From positions 1 to 21,552 of the forward strand of contig JAUTXM010000013.1 of the NCBI GenBank assembly GCA_030838025.1: a stretch of DNA of 21,552 nt, in the 5' to 3' direction. The number at the start of each line of letters is the position of its first letter. Position 1 is the first letter of the stretch. The notes beneath the pieces are model-generated. The model had not been told where the DNA came from and did no database searches. It saw nothing but the letters and a program-made list of their open reading frames with translations. The position numbers and the translations under genes were made by a program. Of the stretch, positions 1 to 6,815 are shown piece after piece. This DNA is from Acidimicrobiaceae bacterium. GTDB taxonomy: Bacteria > Actinomycetota > Acidimicrobiia > Acidimicrobiales > Palsa-688.

Positions 1-90
1 TGCCTCTGCCGCCGGCGGGAAGAAGCCGGCGGGCGGCTCGAACCCCTTGACGGCATCGATCGCCTCGAGTCGGGCCTTGCTTCCACTCAT
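1..90 (-). CDS. N-terminal part of an unidentified protein, cut by the left edge
   Basis: An ATG at 90..88 is preceded on the minus strand by AGAGGAG with a six-base gap, a good ribosome binding site. The frame stays open for 30 codons to the window edge. It begins MSGSKARLEAIDAVKG and continues with a Pro/Ala/Phe-rich stretch (FEPPAGFFPP). Thirty residues are too few to name a family. It shows no signal peptide or membrane segment. The gene lies downstream of the membrane-protein gene ending at 264, on the same strand, but the 173-base gap and a GC-rich hairpin between them suggest separate transcription. The short perfect dyad GGTTGCGTCAACC at 116-128 lies 25 bases before the start and could be an operator. 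Confidence 0.6.
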   Translation of the reverse strand, partial: MSGSKARLEAIDAVKGFEPPAGFFPPAAEA

Positions 91-214
91 CGCGTGCTCC
101 TCTGGCGTTGCTGTTGGTTGCGTCAACCTAGGCGGAGCACGTATCGGGAGCATTTCCGACCGGTGAACGCTGCCGCGGCGGCGACGTCGGGTCACCCCCG
201 CTCGGCTTGACGGC

Positions 215-243
215 CCCGGGGCGGCCCCGGCCGGCGCCCCGGG
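215..243 (-). terminator. GC-rich hairpin downstream of the 264-2165 gene
   Basis: CCCGGGGC (215-222) and GCCCCGGG (236-243) are perfect 8-base inverted repeats separated by 13 bases. They lie 20 bases after the stop of the membrane-protein gene, which is where a terminator would be. No T-run follows, as is common for high-GC terminators. The background is very GC-rich, so a chance hairpin is possible. Confidence 0.4.
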
Positions 244-263
244 CGGCTGAAGGGTCGACCCCG

Positions 264-2165
264 TCACGCTTCGGACGGCCCGGTCGGCCCTGGCCGGCCA
301 GGCGAGTACGACGGACCGGGTGGTGCCGTTGTCAGAGTCTCCGCCGACGGGGGCGACACCTGGAAGCGACGGTGGAGCACCCACCACGCCGCTAACGGCA
401 GACCCAGGCGGAGAAAGCCCCCGGAGGCGATCGGCTGGGTCAGGTCGAAGTCGTGGGTGACCGCAACCCAGTTGGTCATGGTGGCGACCGTGACCAGCAG
501 GCCGATCCACAGCAAGGGACGACCGACGTCGGGAAAGAGCCGACTCGAACCGGCGGCGAATGCGGAGTCGGTGAGCAAGGCCCAGAGCGTGCCGGTCACG
601 ACGGTCACGATCGCGGCCGCGGGGAGGAAGCCACCCAGGATGCGGCTGAGATAGGCACCCCGGGCGCCGACTATCCAGGAGAACGCCACCAGCGCCACCA
701 GCGCGGACGCAGCGGGCGCAGTGAGGCGACGCCATCGGACGATCAGCACGACGGCGACGACGAGAGTGACCAGAATGTCGATGAGTACGCCGTCCACATT
801 CAACGTGAGCCCGGACCGCCTGGGAACCGCGAGTACGAGGTCCCATGCGCCGATGATGACCACTGCGGCCGCGACCGCGGGACGCCGGCCGCGCCGCAAC
901 AGGTACAGGCCGGCAAGGAAAAGAAGGGCAGCCATGAAGATGTCGCCGTTGCGCTGGATTCCGTCGACCGGAAGGTCGAGCGTGAGGAACGAGACCACTC
1001 GGTTGAACTGTTCGAAGATCAGACTCCCAAGTGACAGCAGCATCATGATCGCGATCAGGGGCAACGCCAGGACGATCGCACCGGCGTAGATGAGTCCTTC
1101 GTCGTCCTCGTCCTCGGCTTCGTCATCGCCTCCGGTGCCGGTGCCGGTGCCGGTACCGGCACCGCGTGGGCGACGAAGGAGCAACCCCGCGCCGGCGAAG
1201 AATGCGATGGCAAGGAGCGAGCAGAGGGCGGTCAACTGCCGGTGGCGGACGAACGCCACCACCTCGGAATAGTGGGCGACCAGCTCGATCTCCAACTTCA
1301 CGGCGATCAGGCCGATGAGGATTACCTTCACCGCGCTCGCGCTCAACTGGCGCAGCGGCATCGTCGTCGCCGTCACCGCCGAGTAACCCAACTCGAGCAC
1401 CTCGACGGCGGCCCCGATCAGCACGGGGATGATCAGGCTTCTGGTCGTCGAGATCGATGTCCCGACCCCGGCAGGGACGATGTTGATGCCACCGTTGCGT
1501 TGGGCTGCATAGTTCACCCATAACAATCCGCCGAACATCGCGACCGCAGCAGTGACCACGCCCGCGAGCAACAGCGGGCGCATCGGGCGCCACCAGCGAG
1601 GAAACATGCCGGCGATCGAGGCCACGACGAGCAGTACAGGAACGGCCAGATAGCCGGTGCGGACGACGGAGGGACCGAAGCGCAAACCGAGGGCGGGGCC
1701 ATGAGGCACGATGAGCTTCCCGCCCAAATCGCTGTTGACCAGCAGAAAGACCGCCGCGACCGTCAGCCGCACGACAATCGACGACAGGGCGGCACCCCAC
1801 AGCACCAACGCCCACCCCACCACGAGGGCGACCAAGGTGAAGGGGAGCAGGCTTTGCGGGGCGAACAGCGGGTGGTTGCCCGGCAGGACACTCACGAGTG
1901 GCTCCCGTCGCCATCCGCCTCGGCTGGCGTAGAGCAGAGACAGGTTGACCCCGACGAGAAAGACGATGCCGAGTCGGACGAACCATCGGGCCACCGGCGA
2001 CGTACCGTCCAGGCGGAGACGGCCGGCCCGGTACCGATCCCCGAACAAGACCGCCATGGGCGGCTGGACCACTCCCGCGACGCGTCCGGTTCTGGGATGC
2101 CCCACGGCACCCACGGCACCCTCGGCACCGGCCTGGGCCTCTGGCGTCCCTCCGCCCTCGGTCAC
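264..2165 (-). CDS. Multi-pass membrane protein of unknown function, 633 aa
   Basis: I do not recognise the family. After a soluble N-terminus of about 55 residues the protein has about 16 hydrophobic segments, spread to near the C-terminus, with few long loops. The clearest loop, near residues 335-360, is a Gly-Thr repeat followed by an acidic patch (DDEAEDEDDE) and is encoded by a hexanucleotide repeat. The C-terminal 30 residues are Pro/Ser/Thr-rich and probably cytosolic. The GTG start (2165..2163) overlaps the TGA stop of the upstream propeller gene as GTGA, so translation is almost certainly coupled and the two products probably act together at the membrane. There are no catalytic motifs, no ABC, MFS or glycosyltransferase signatures and no DxD motif that I can see. 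A transport, polymer-export or signalling role would be a guess. Confidence 0.85.
   Translation of the reverse strand: MTEGGGTPEAQAGAEGAVGAVGHPRTGRVAGVVQPPMAVLFGDRYRAGRLRLDGTSPVARWFVRLGIVFLVGVNLSLLYASRGGWRREPLVSVLPGNHPLFAPQSLLPFTLVALVVGWALVLWGAALSSIVVRLTVAAVFLLVNSDLGGKLIVPHGPALGLRFGPSVVRTGYLAVPVLLVVASIAGMFPRWWRPMRPLLLAGVVTAAVAMFGGLLWVNYAAQRNGGINIVPAGVGTSISTTRSLIIPVLIGAAVEVLELGYSAVTATTMPLRQLSASAVKVILIGLIAVKLEIELVAHYSEVVAFVRHRQLTALCSLLAIAFFAGAGLLLRRPRGAGTGTGTGTGGDDEAEDEDDEGLIYAGAIVLALPLIAIMMLLSLGSLIFEQFNRVVSFLTLDLPVDGIQRNGDIFMAALLFLAGLYLLRRGRRPAVAAAVVIIGAWDLVLAVPRRSGLTLNVDGVLIDILVTLVVAVVLIVRWRRLTAPAASALVALVAFSWIVGARGAYLSRILGGFLPAAAIVTVVTGTLWALLTDSAFAAGSSRLFPDVGRPLLWIGLLVTVATMTNWVAVTHDFDLTQPIASGGFLRLGLPLAAWWVLHRRFQVSPPSAETLTTAPPGPSYSPGRPGPTGPSEA
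1132..1164. repeat. Hexanucleotide tandem repeat (CCGGTG)n inside a CDS
   Basis: About five and a half copies of CCGGTG/CCGGTA/CCGGCA in tandem encode the Gly-Thr linker of the membrane protein on the minus strand. The unit is six bases, so copy-number change by slippage would lengthen or shorten the loop without shifting the frame. Confidence 0.85.
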
Positions 2166-5068
2166 GGGGACCCCAATCCGAGGATGTAAACGCCGATGAA
2201 TCCGCCGGCCAGCGTGGGAAACAGGAGGCGCCCGTCGGCGCCCGCGAATGAGTCGACGCTGAAGGCCGAACCGCCTGGCTCGAAGGCGCCGAGGAACCTT
2301 CCTGTGGCCAGGTCATAGACGCTCAGACGATGATCCAGCTGGACCGCGTCCTCCAGGCGGCCTTGCTCGGCGATGACGAGGCGGTCTCCCACGATGACCG
2401 GAGGCCCCGCTGGTGGCGTGGACAGCGGAAGGTCCCAGCGCAGCCGTCCGGATCCGGCGTCGAAGACCCGTACGACATTGTCGCCGCCGATGGCAGCCAC
2501 CGATCCTCGAGCGGCCGCGGGACTGGAAAGGAACTTCACCGGAACCGCGATCCGCCATTTGATGGCGCCCGTCGCTTCGTCGACCGCCAGGAGGGCCTCT
2601 TCGCCGTTGTGCAAGCCGGCCGCGTAGATCGTGCCGCCGTCGTCGGTGAGCGGTCCGAACGCCTCGAAACCGGGTACCTGCCAGCGGACGGAGCCCGTTG
2701 CCCCGCCGAGTCGGGTGAGTCCGCCGACGCCGTACACCACGTCACCTCCTGCCAAGACGAGGGGGGTGGATCCACCGGGACCCGTCGTCGGGAAGAGCCA
2801 TTGGAGTTGGCCCGTTTCGGGGCTCAAGGCGACCAGGCCCTTGCCCGTTATGGGAGCGAACACCCGTTCCCGGCCGATGGCGGGGACGTCGATGAAGCTG
2901 GGGCTGCCGAGGGGATAAGTCCATAACCGCCCCGACGGCCCGGTAGCAACCAGGCTGTCGCCGTCTCGTGCCAGGACCATGGTGGCCGAGCTGACCAAGA
3001 AGCTGCCCCTCGCCTTTGCGGTCGTCACCGTCCGTACCGGTCCGCGAGGCGGAGCGTCATAGACCGCGTCGCCGGTGGTGAGGAGTAGATCGTTGTCCCG
3101 GAGTACGGGTGCTCGAGCGGGGGAGGAGGGCACAACCCGGAACTCGCCGGTGAATCGGACGCCCCCGACCGCTGGATCCTGGCGGTCGGGAAAGGCCAGG
3201 ATGGTCGTGCGGGGCCAGCCCGCGCCGGCGTCGAGGGTGAGGGTCACCAACAGTTGACCGGCGATCATCGTGGGGACCATCGCGGTTCGGGGCCGCAGGC
3301 CAGGGCCGAACCGCGGTAGTGCCTGCGCCGAACGACGCGAGCCGTCGGTGAGGGCAAGGCGAACCAAATTGTCCCGTGTGGCGACGAACACGTCGGCTCC
3401 GACGACCGTCGCTGCCGAACTCGTCCCTCCGACATCCGCGGTCCAGCGCGGCCGGCCGGTACTCAGATCGAACGTTCGGATTCGGTTTCCGTCGGGTACC
3501 AGCACGATCGAGCCGGAGAGCGTCGAGCCGGCCAGCGCCATCGGTACGTTCAGATTGGTCCGCAGGTAGTCGGTCCAGCGGATGTGTCCCGTCGTGGAAT
3601 CGAAAGCGGACAGCACGCCTTGGTCGTCGGCGACCACGACGACGCCGGAACCGGCAACCGGGCCCGCCGACCATTTGCCCTGGAGGGTGCCGGTCCATCG
3701 AATGGAGCCCGAGGTGGCCGAAACCGCGCTGACCGTACCGTCGGTTGTCGTCACGATGACGTCCGAGCCGAGGGGGGCCAGGCCGGACGGGGGCGCCGAG
3801 AGCGTTGCGTCCCAGCGAGAGCGTCCATCCGCGACGCCGAGCGAATGCAGCCGGCCGTCCTCGGTTGCCACGAGGGCGCTATCGCCTACCACAAGCGGTG
3901 GGACCGAGACGACATCGTCGAAGCTGGCGGCCCACCGAGTGGCCCCGTTGGCGGGATCGAGAGCGAGCAGATGTTTGGCGGCGTCGGGCACAAAGACGGT
4001 GTCGGCGGCGACGACAGGGCTGGCCGCGGCCGGGACGGCTATCTCGACATCCCATCGGGCCTTCCCTCCGGCGGGGTCGAACGCGGCAACCCGTCCGTTC
4101 TCCTCCTCGACCACCACCAAGCCCTCGCGACCCGCAGGGGGAAACTGGATCAGGCTCACCCGGGTGTCGCTCCAGGCCAGACGCGATGGGTCGATCTCAG
4201 CGGCCGGCGGCGTGGTGGATGTGGCGGGCGTGGCGGGAGCGGGCGTGGCGGGAGCGGGCGTGGCGGGCGTGGTTGACGGTGACGTGTCCGTCGCCGCGGG
4301 CGTCGGCGGGCCGAGATTGATGCCCGGCCCGTGCACGCTCTGGAGTTCCTCGTCGACATGCACGCCGGCGGTCGGGGCGTCGAAATGGTCCCGCACTTCG
4401 CCCAGTCCCGGGCACAACCACCGATCGACCGACGTCGGAAACTCCGGTTGGCTCGGGGAGGATTCGACTGCTTCGTCGTGCAGATGCACGCATCCCGTCT
4501 GGGGGTGGCCGGCGACGGCGAGGCTCTCGATGCCGACGACCCGCGTGGTCACCGAGAGGTCAGCGGCGGGCGAATCCCGCTTGCCCCGCCAAGTAAAGGT
4601 GTGGCCTGGCTGCACGGGAAGCTCGAGTTGGATCTGCGGGGGCGTGAATTGGGAGAACGTCCCGGACTGGCGGTACCCGACCATGACCAGCCGGTTGTTC
4701 TGCTTCGCCTGGAAGCGGATCTCGTCGTGGGGGCTGCCTCGTCCGAGGTAGTTGTCGACGTGCACATCGAGCAATGGTCCCCGGACGCCGATGGATACCG
4801 CGGTCGTCGCCACCCGAACGGTTGCCGTCCCGGTTGGGGTGCCATTGGTGATGTCGTGATACACCCATGTCGTTCCTGGCGCGTCGGGGACAAGTCGGTC
4901 GAGCAGACTCGTGCCGGCCGCTCGAGCGGAGCGCACCGCCACCCCGACCAAGCCCACGGCCACCAGCGTGACGATGACCCAACCGGCGACGGCACGCATC
5001 GCCGTCCGCGTCGACGTGCCGGCCCTTGGAGAGCTCGACAGGATCGGTTGTCCGGTCAGTTCTGTCAC
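2162..5068 (-). CDS. Membrane-anchored PQQ-like (WD40-type) beta-propeller protein, 968 aa
   Basis: The N-terminus has one hydrophobic helix (about 29-50, ending SARA), so it is a signal peptide or signal anchor and the rest is exported. Residues about 51-240 form a separate extracytoplasmic domain that I do not recognise; it contains two Cys near a CVHLHDEAVE segment. A Pro/Thr/Ala linker (about 250-295) follows. From about 300 to the end run PQQ-type propeller blades of the form 'V..ALD..TG..RW', for example RWDVEI, RWAASF, RWTADV and KWRIAV. Proteins of this class act as periplasmic or cell-surface scaffolds (BamB-like) or, with cofactor, as quinoprotein dehydrogenases; no cytochrome c CxxCH motif is present. 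The GTG start at 5068 has only a G-rich tract before it; an ATG at 5000 (residue 24) is the alternative. It is coupled to the membrane-protein gene by a GTGA overlap. Confidence 0.88.
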   Translation of the reverse strand: MTELTGQPILSSSPRAGTSTRTAMRAVAGWVIVTLVAVGLVGVAVRSARAAGTSLLDRLVPDAPGTTWVYHDITNGTPTGTATVRVATTAVSIGVRGPLLDVHVDNYLGRGSPHDEIRFQAKQNNRLVMVGYRQSGTFSQFTPPQIQLELPVQPGHTFTWRGKRDSPAADLSVTTRVVGIESLAVAGHPQTGCVHLHDEAVESSPSQPEFPTSVDRWLCPGLGEVRDHFDAPTAGVHVDEELQSVHGPGINLGPPTPAATDTSPSTTPATPAPATPAPATPATSTTPPAAEIDPSRLAWSDTRVSLIQFPPAGREGLVVVEEENGRVAAFDPAGGKARWDVEIAVPAAASPVVAADTVFVPDAAKHLLALDPANGATRWAASFDDVVSVPPLVVGDSALVATEDGRLHSLGVADGRSRWDATLSAPPSGLAPLGSDVIVTTTDGTVSAVSATSGSIRWTGTLQGKWSAGPVAGSGVVVVADDQGVLSAFDSTTGHIRWTDYLRTNLNVPMALAGSTLSGSIVLVPDGNRIRTFDLSTGRPRWTADVGGTSSAATVVGADVFVATRDNLVRLALTDGSRRSAQALPRFGPGLRPRTAMVPTMIAGQLLVTLTLDAGAGWPRTTILAFPDRQDPAVGGVRFTGEFRVVPSSPARAPVLRDNDLLLTTGDAVYDAPPRGPVRTVTTAKARGSFLVSSATMVLARDGDSLVATGPSGRLWTYPLGSPSFIDVPAIGRERVFAPITGKGLVALSPETGQLQWLFPTTGPGGSTPLVLAGGDVVYGVGGLTRLGGATGSVRWQVPGFEAFGPLTDDGGTIYAAGLHNGEEALLAVDEATGAIKWRIAVPVKFLSSPAAARGSVAAIGGDNVVRVFDAGSGRLRWDLPLSTPPAGPPVIVGDRLVIAEQGRLEDAVQLDHRLSVYDLATGRFLGAFEPGGSAFSVDSFAGADGRLLFPTLAGGFIGVYILGLGSP
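4227..4267. repeat. 15-bp tandem repeat, 2.7 copies, in the propeller-protein linker
   Basis: The unit GGCGTGGCGGGAGCG occurs at 4227-4241 and 4242-4256, with a partial third copy to 4267. On the coding (minus) strand it encodes the repeated PATPA linker between the extracytoplasmic domain and the propeller. The unit length keeps the reading frame. Confidence 0.85.
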
Positions 5069-5097
5069 GCCCGCCCCCGCCGCGATCAGCCTGGGCA

Positions 5098-5108
5098 GAG
5101 ATTATCTC
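5098..5108. promoter_or_regulatory. Palindrome GAGATTATCTC between divergent genes
   Basis: This perfect 11-base palindrome is one of the few AT-rich spots in the 92-base gap between the propeller gene (start 5068, -) and the AlkD-like gene (start 5161, +). It is well placed as an operator or as part of a divergent promoter; the minus strand reads GATAATCTC, which is like a -10 box. I cannot find convincing -35 boxes at the right spacing. Confidence 0.3.
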
Positions 5109-5160
5109 CGCCGGTCACAACGTCTCTAGGCAAACGACGGCGTGCCAGGATTTGTCATTG

Positions 5161-5874
5161 ATGGGAGCCTGGGCCGGCCGGTTCGTCGCAGAGGTCGACA
5201 GTGCCCTCGCAGTGGCAGCTGTGCCGGGCGACGTCGAGGCGATGAGCGCCTACATGCGAGGCCAGTTCTCGTTCCTTGGGGTGCGGGCGGCAGGGCAGCG
5301 AGTCGCGATCCGGACGGCCCTGGCAGCAGCCGGACGTCCCATCGACGAGAACGAGGTGCGAACGGCAATCGACGCCCTGTGGGCCCGGCCGGAGCGTGAG
5401 TACCGCCACATCGGCTGCGACCTGGCCGGCCGGTTCGCTTCCAAGGCATCACCTGACTTCGTCGACGACGCCGCCTCCTGGATCACGGCCGACCCATGGT
5501 GGGATACCTGCGATGCGCTGGCCCGGCGCTGCGTCGGCGTCGTGGTCCGGGGGCACCCGGCGCTGCGTTCGGTGATGGATCGGTGGCTGGCCGGCGACAA
5601 CATGTGGCTCACCCGCAGCGCCATCATCCACATGGGTGGTTGGCGGGACGCGATCGACCGAGACTGGGTGTTCGCCGCCTGCCTGGCGCGCGCTGGAGAC
5701 ACGGACTTCTTCATTCGCAAGGCGATCGGCTGGATCTTGCGTGACCTGGCCTGGGTCGATGCCTCCGCCGTGGTTGGATTCGTCGACGGTCCCGGCGCCG
5801 TCCTCTCCAATCTGTCGAAGCGCGAGGCGCTCAAGAATGTCCTCAAGAATGTCCAGAGACGCCACGCCGAGTAG
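5161..5874 (+). CDS. AlkD-like DNA alkylation repair enzyme (DNA glycosylase)
   Basis: This 237-aa protein matches the AlkD family (HEAT-repeat DNA glycosylases that remove N3- and N7-alkylated purines). Family landmarks are clear: MSAYMRGQFSFLGV (28-41), LWARPEREYRHIG (73-85), ITADPWWDTCDALA (108-121), WLTRSAI (149-155) and DFFIRKAIGWILRDLA (182-197). The residues matching the Bacillus cereus AlkD active site (Trp109, Asp113, Arg148, Trp187) are present as W114, D118, R152 and W191, so the enzyme is probably active. The length is normal for the family. The frame is open back to an ATG at 5026, but that start would overlap the divergent propeller gene. The ATG at 5161 has AGGA ten bases upstream and begins just before the conserved part. 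No linked repair genes are seen. Confidence 0.93.
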   Translation: MGAWAGRFVAEVDSALAVAAVPGDVEAMSAYMRGQFSFLGVRAAGQRVAIRTALAAAGRPIDENEVRTAIDALWARPEREYRHIGCDLAGRFASKASPDFVDDAASWITADPWWDTCDALARRCVGVVVRGHPALRSVMDRWLAGDNMWLTRSAIIHMGGWRDAIDRDWVFAACLARAGDTDFFIRKAIGWILRDLAWVDASAVVGFVDGPGAVLSNLSKREALKNVLKNVQRRHAE

Positions 5875-5970
5875 GCCACCTCGAACGCTGAGAATGATTT
5901 GGCGGTGTTGGGGGTCGCGGCGCCATATCAGTGCGTCTCAACCACCCGGAACCCGACGAAGGGATAGTCA

Positions 5971-6402
5971 ATGGCACACGCCGACAACACGATCAGGATC
6001 GAGCGGCCCGCCGAGGAGGTGTTCGATTTCCTGGCTGACGGCACCAACAACCCCCGGTGGCGGTCAGGAGTCATCGACATCTCGAAACAATCCGGCGAAG
6101 GCGAAGGCACCGTTTACCGCCAGACGTTGCGGGGTCCCGGCGGGCGAACGATGGACGGCGACTACCGCATCACCACCTTTGAGCGGCCGAACCGCCTGGC
6201 GTTCGAGGTCATTGCCGGGCCGGCCCGCCCGCTCGGCAGCTTCGTACTGACATCCGACGGGCCGTCGTCCACGTCGGTGACGTTCACGCTCGACCTTGCG
6301 TCGAAGGGCCTCACGAAGCTCATGGCACCGATGATCCAGCGCCAGATGCAGAAGGAAGTGGCATTGCTAGAGGCGCTCAAGGGGGTACTGGAAGGCCCAT
6401 AA
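5971..6402 (+). CDS. SRPBCC-family (START-like) lipid/ligand-binding protein, 143 aa
   Basis: The pattern 'I.IERPAEEVFDFLADGTNNPRW' at residues 8-30, the central beta strands and the amphipathic C-terminal helix (about 115-140, ending QMQKEVALLEALKGVLEG) are typical of polyketide cyclase/dehydrase-like SRPBCC proteins. These form a helix-grip cavity for a small hydrophobic ligand; the ligand here is not predictable. The length is normal. The ATG is preceded by GAAGGGATAGTCA, a strong ribosome binding site. The gene follows the AlkD-like gene by 96 bases and precedes a tiny acidic ORF. It is cytosolic, with no signal peptide. Confidence 0.88.
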   Translation: MAHADNTIRIERPAEEVFDFLADGTNNPRWRSGVIDISKQSGEGEGTVYRQTLRGPGGRTMDGDYRITTFERPNRLAFEVIAGPARPLGSFVLTSDGPSSTSVTFTLDLASKGLTKLMAPMIQRQMQKEVALLEALKGVLEGP

Positions 6403-6500
6403 CCGTGCGCCTGCCCTCTCGCTGGCCCGGACAACTCGTTGCGTTTCCGCTCCTGCTCGGTGGGTAGGGAATGTCACAACTCCGACGAAAGGAATCAGTC

Positions 6501-6659
6501 ATGGCGGATGGCACTGAGGGCACGCACGTTCCGGGTCAGGCGCGGGGCGAGGACCACGACAGCGACGAGGAGACCCACCCCCAAGGCCCTACCGGCCGGC
6601 CCGCCGGCCAGGTCGAAGGCGACATGATGGACCCGGATAAGGCTGCCGGGATCATGTAG
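6501..6659 (+). CDS. Small acidic, probably disordered protein, 52 aa
   Basis: The ATG at 6501 has GAAAGGA with a seven-base gap, a better start than the in-frame ATG at 6471. The product is rich in Gly, Asp, Glu and His (GEDHDSDEETHPQG), with no hydrophobic core and no cysteine, so it is likely unstructured. I do not recognise a family. It could bind divalent metal through Asp, Glu and His, which would suit its position just before the metal-uptake locus, but that is inference. A strong hairpin begins immediately after its TAG stop. Confidence 0.5.
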   Translation: MADGTEGTHVPGQARGEDHDSDEETHPQGPTGRPAGQVEGDMMDPDKAAGIM

Positions 6660-6700
6660 ATCAACGACCGTTCTCGAAATCATCGGGAACGATCGTTGAT
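6660..6700 (+). terminator. 17-bp-arm hairpin after the small acidic ORF; terminator or operator
   Basis: The left arm (6660-6676) and the right arm (6684-6700) pair at 16 of 17 positions, counting one G-U, around a 7-base loop. It starts one base after the TAG stop of the small ORF, as a terminator would, but no T-run follows. The arms hold GTTCTC (6670-6675) and GGGAAC (6685-6690), half-sites that recur in the dyad before the metal-binding protein gene, so a regulator-binding role is an alternative. Confidence 0.5.
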
Positions 6701-6759
6701 GGAGTCATCGTTGCAGCAGGGCGCGGTTTTGCCAGGCGAGGAAGCTCCAAGATGAGGAT

Positions 6760-6792
6760 GGTTCCCATTACGACTTGGTTGTAATGGGAACC
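6760..6792. promoter_or_regulatory. 33-bp perfect dyad upstream of the metal ABC transporter; probable Zur/Fur-type operator
   Basis: GGTTCCCATTAC (6760-6771) and GTAATGGGAACC (6781-6792) are perfect 12-base inverted repeats with a 9-base spacer. An overlapping second pseudo-palindrome, GGGAAC-C-GTTCTC (6786-6798), shares the half-site. The elements cover the likely -35 region of the transporter gene 24 bases downstream, and a Fur-family regulator is encoded in the same cluster, so repression by that protein is the simplest reading. Known actinobacterial Zur boxes are AT-rich palindromes with a broadly similar layout, but the bases here do not match that consensus closely. Confidence 0.55.
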
Positions 6793-6807
6793 GTTCTCGA
6801 TTATCCT
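6779..6807 (+). promoter_or_regulatory. Candidate promoter giving a leaderless transcript
   Basis: TTGTAA (6779-6784) and TATCCT (6802-6807) are spaced by 17 bases, and each matches 4 of 6 consensus bases. Transcription would begin about 6814-6816, at the ATG itself (6816). No Shine-Dalgarno sequence precedes that ATG, which agrees with a leaderless mRNA, common in actinobacteria. The -35 lies inside the right arm of the dyad, so a bound repressor would block the polymerase. Confidence 0.4.
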
Positions 6808-6815
6808 GGCAACCC

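Noticed and set aside
1123..2316. 397-codon minus-strand frame overlapping the membrane-protein gene
   Set aside because: It is an Arg/Gly/Pro-rich reading of the same strand in a shifted frame. The 633-aa frame has clear membrane helices and a coupled start.
4227..4267. Possible CRISPR-like short repeats
   Set aside because: The units are contiguous without spacers and lie inside a coding linker. Nothing in the window has the repeat-spacer pattern of an array.
5026..5160. N-terminal extension of the AlkD-like protein
   Set aside because: It overlaps the start of the divergent propeller gene, and the extra residues do not resemble the family.
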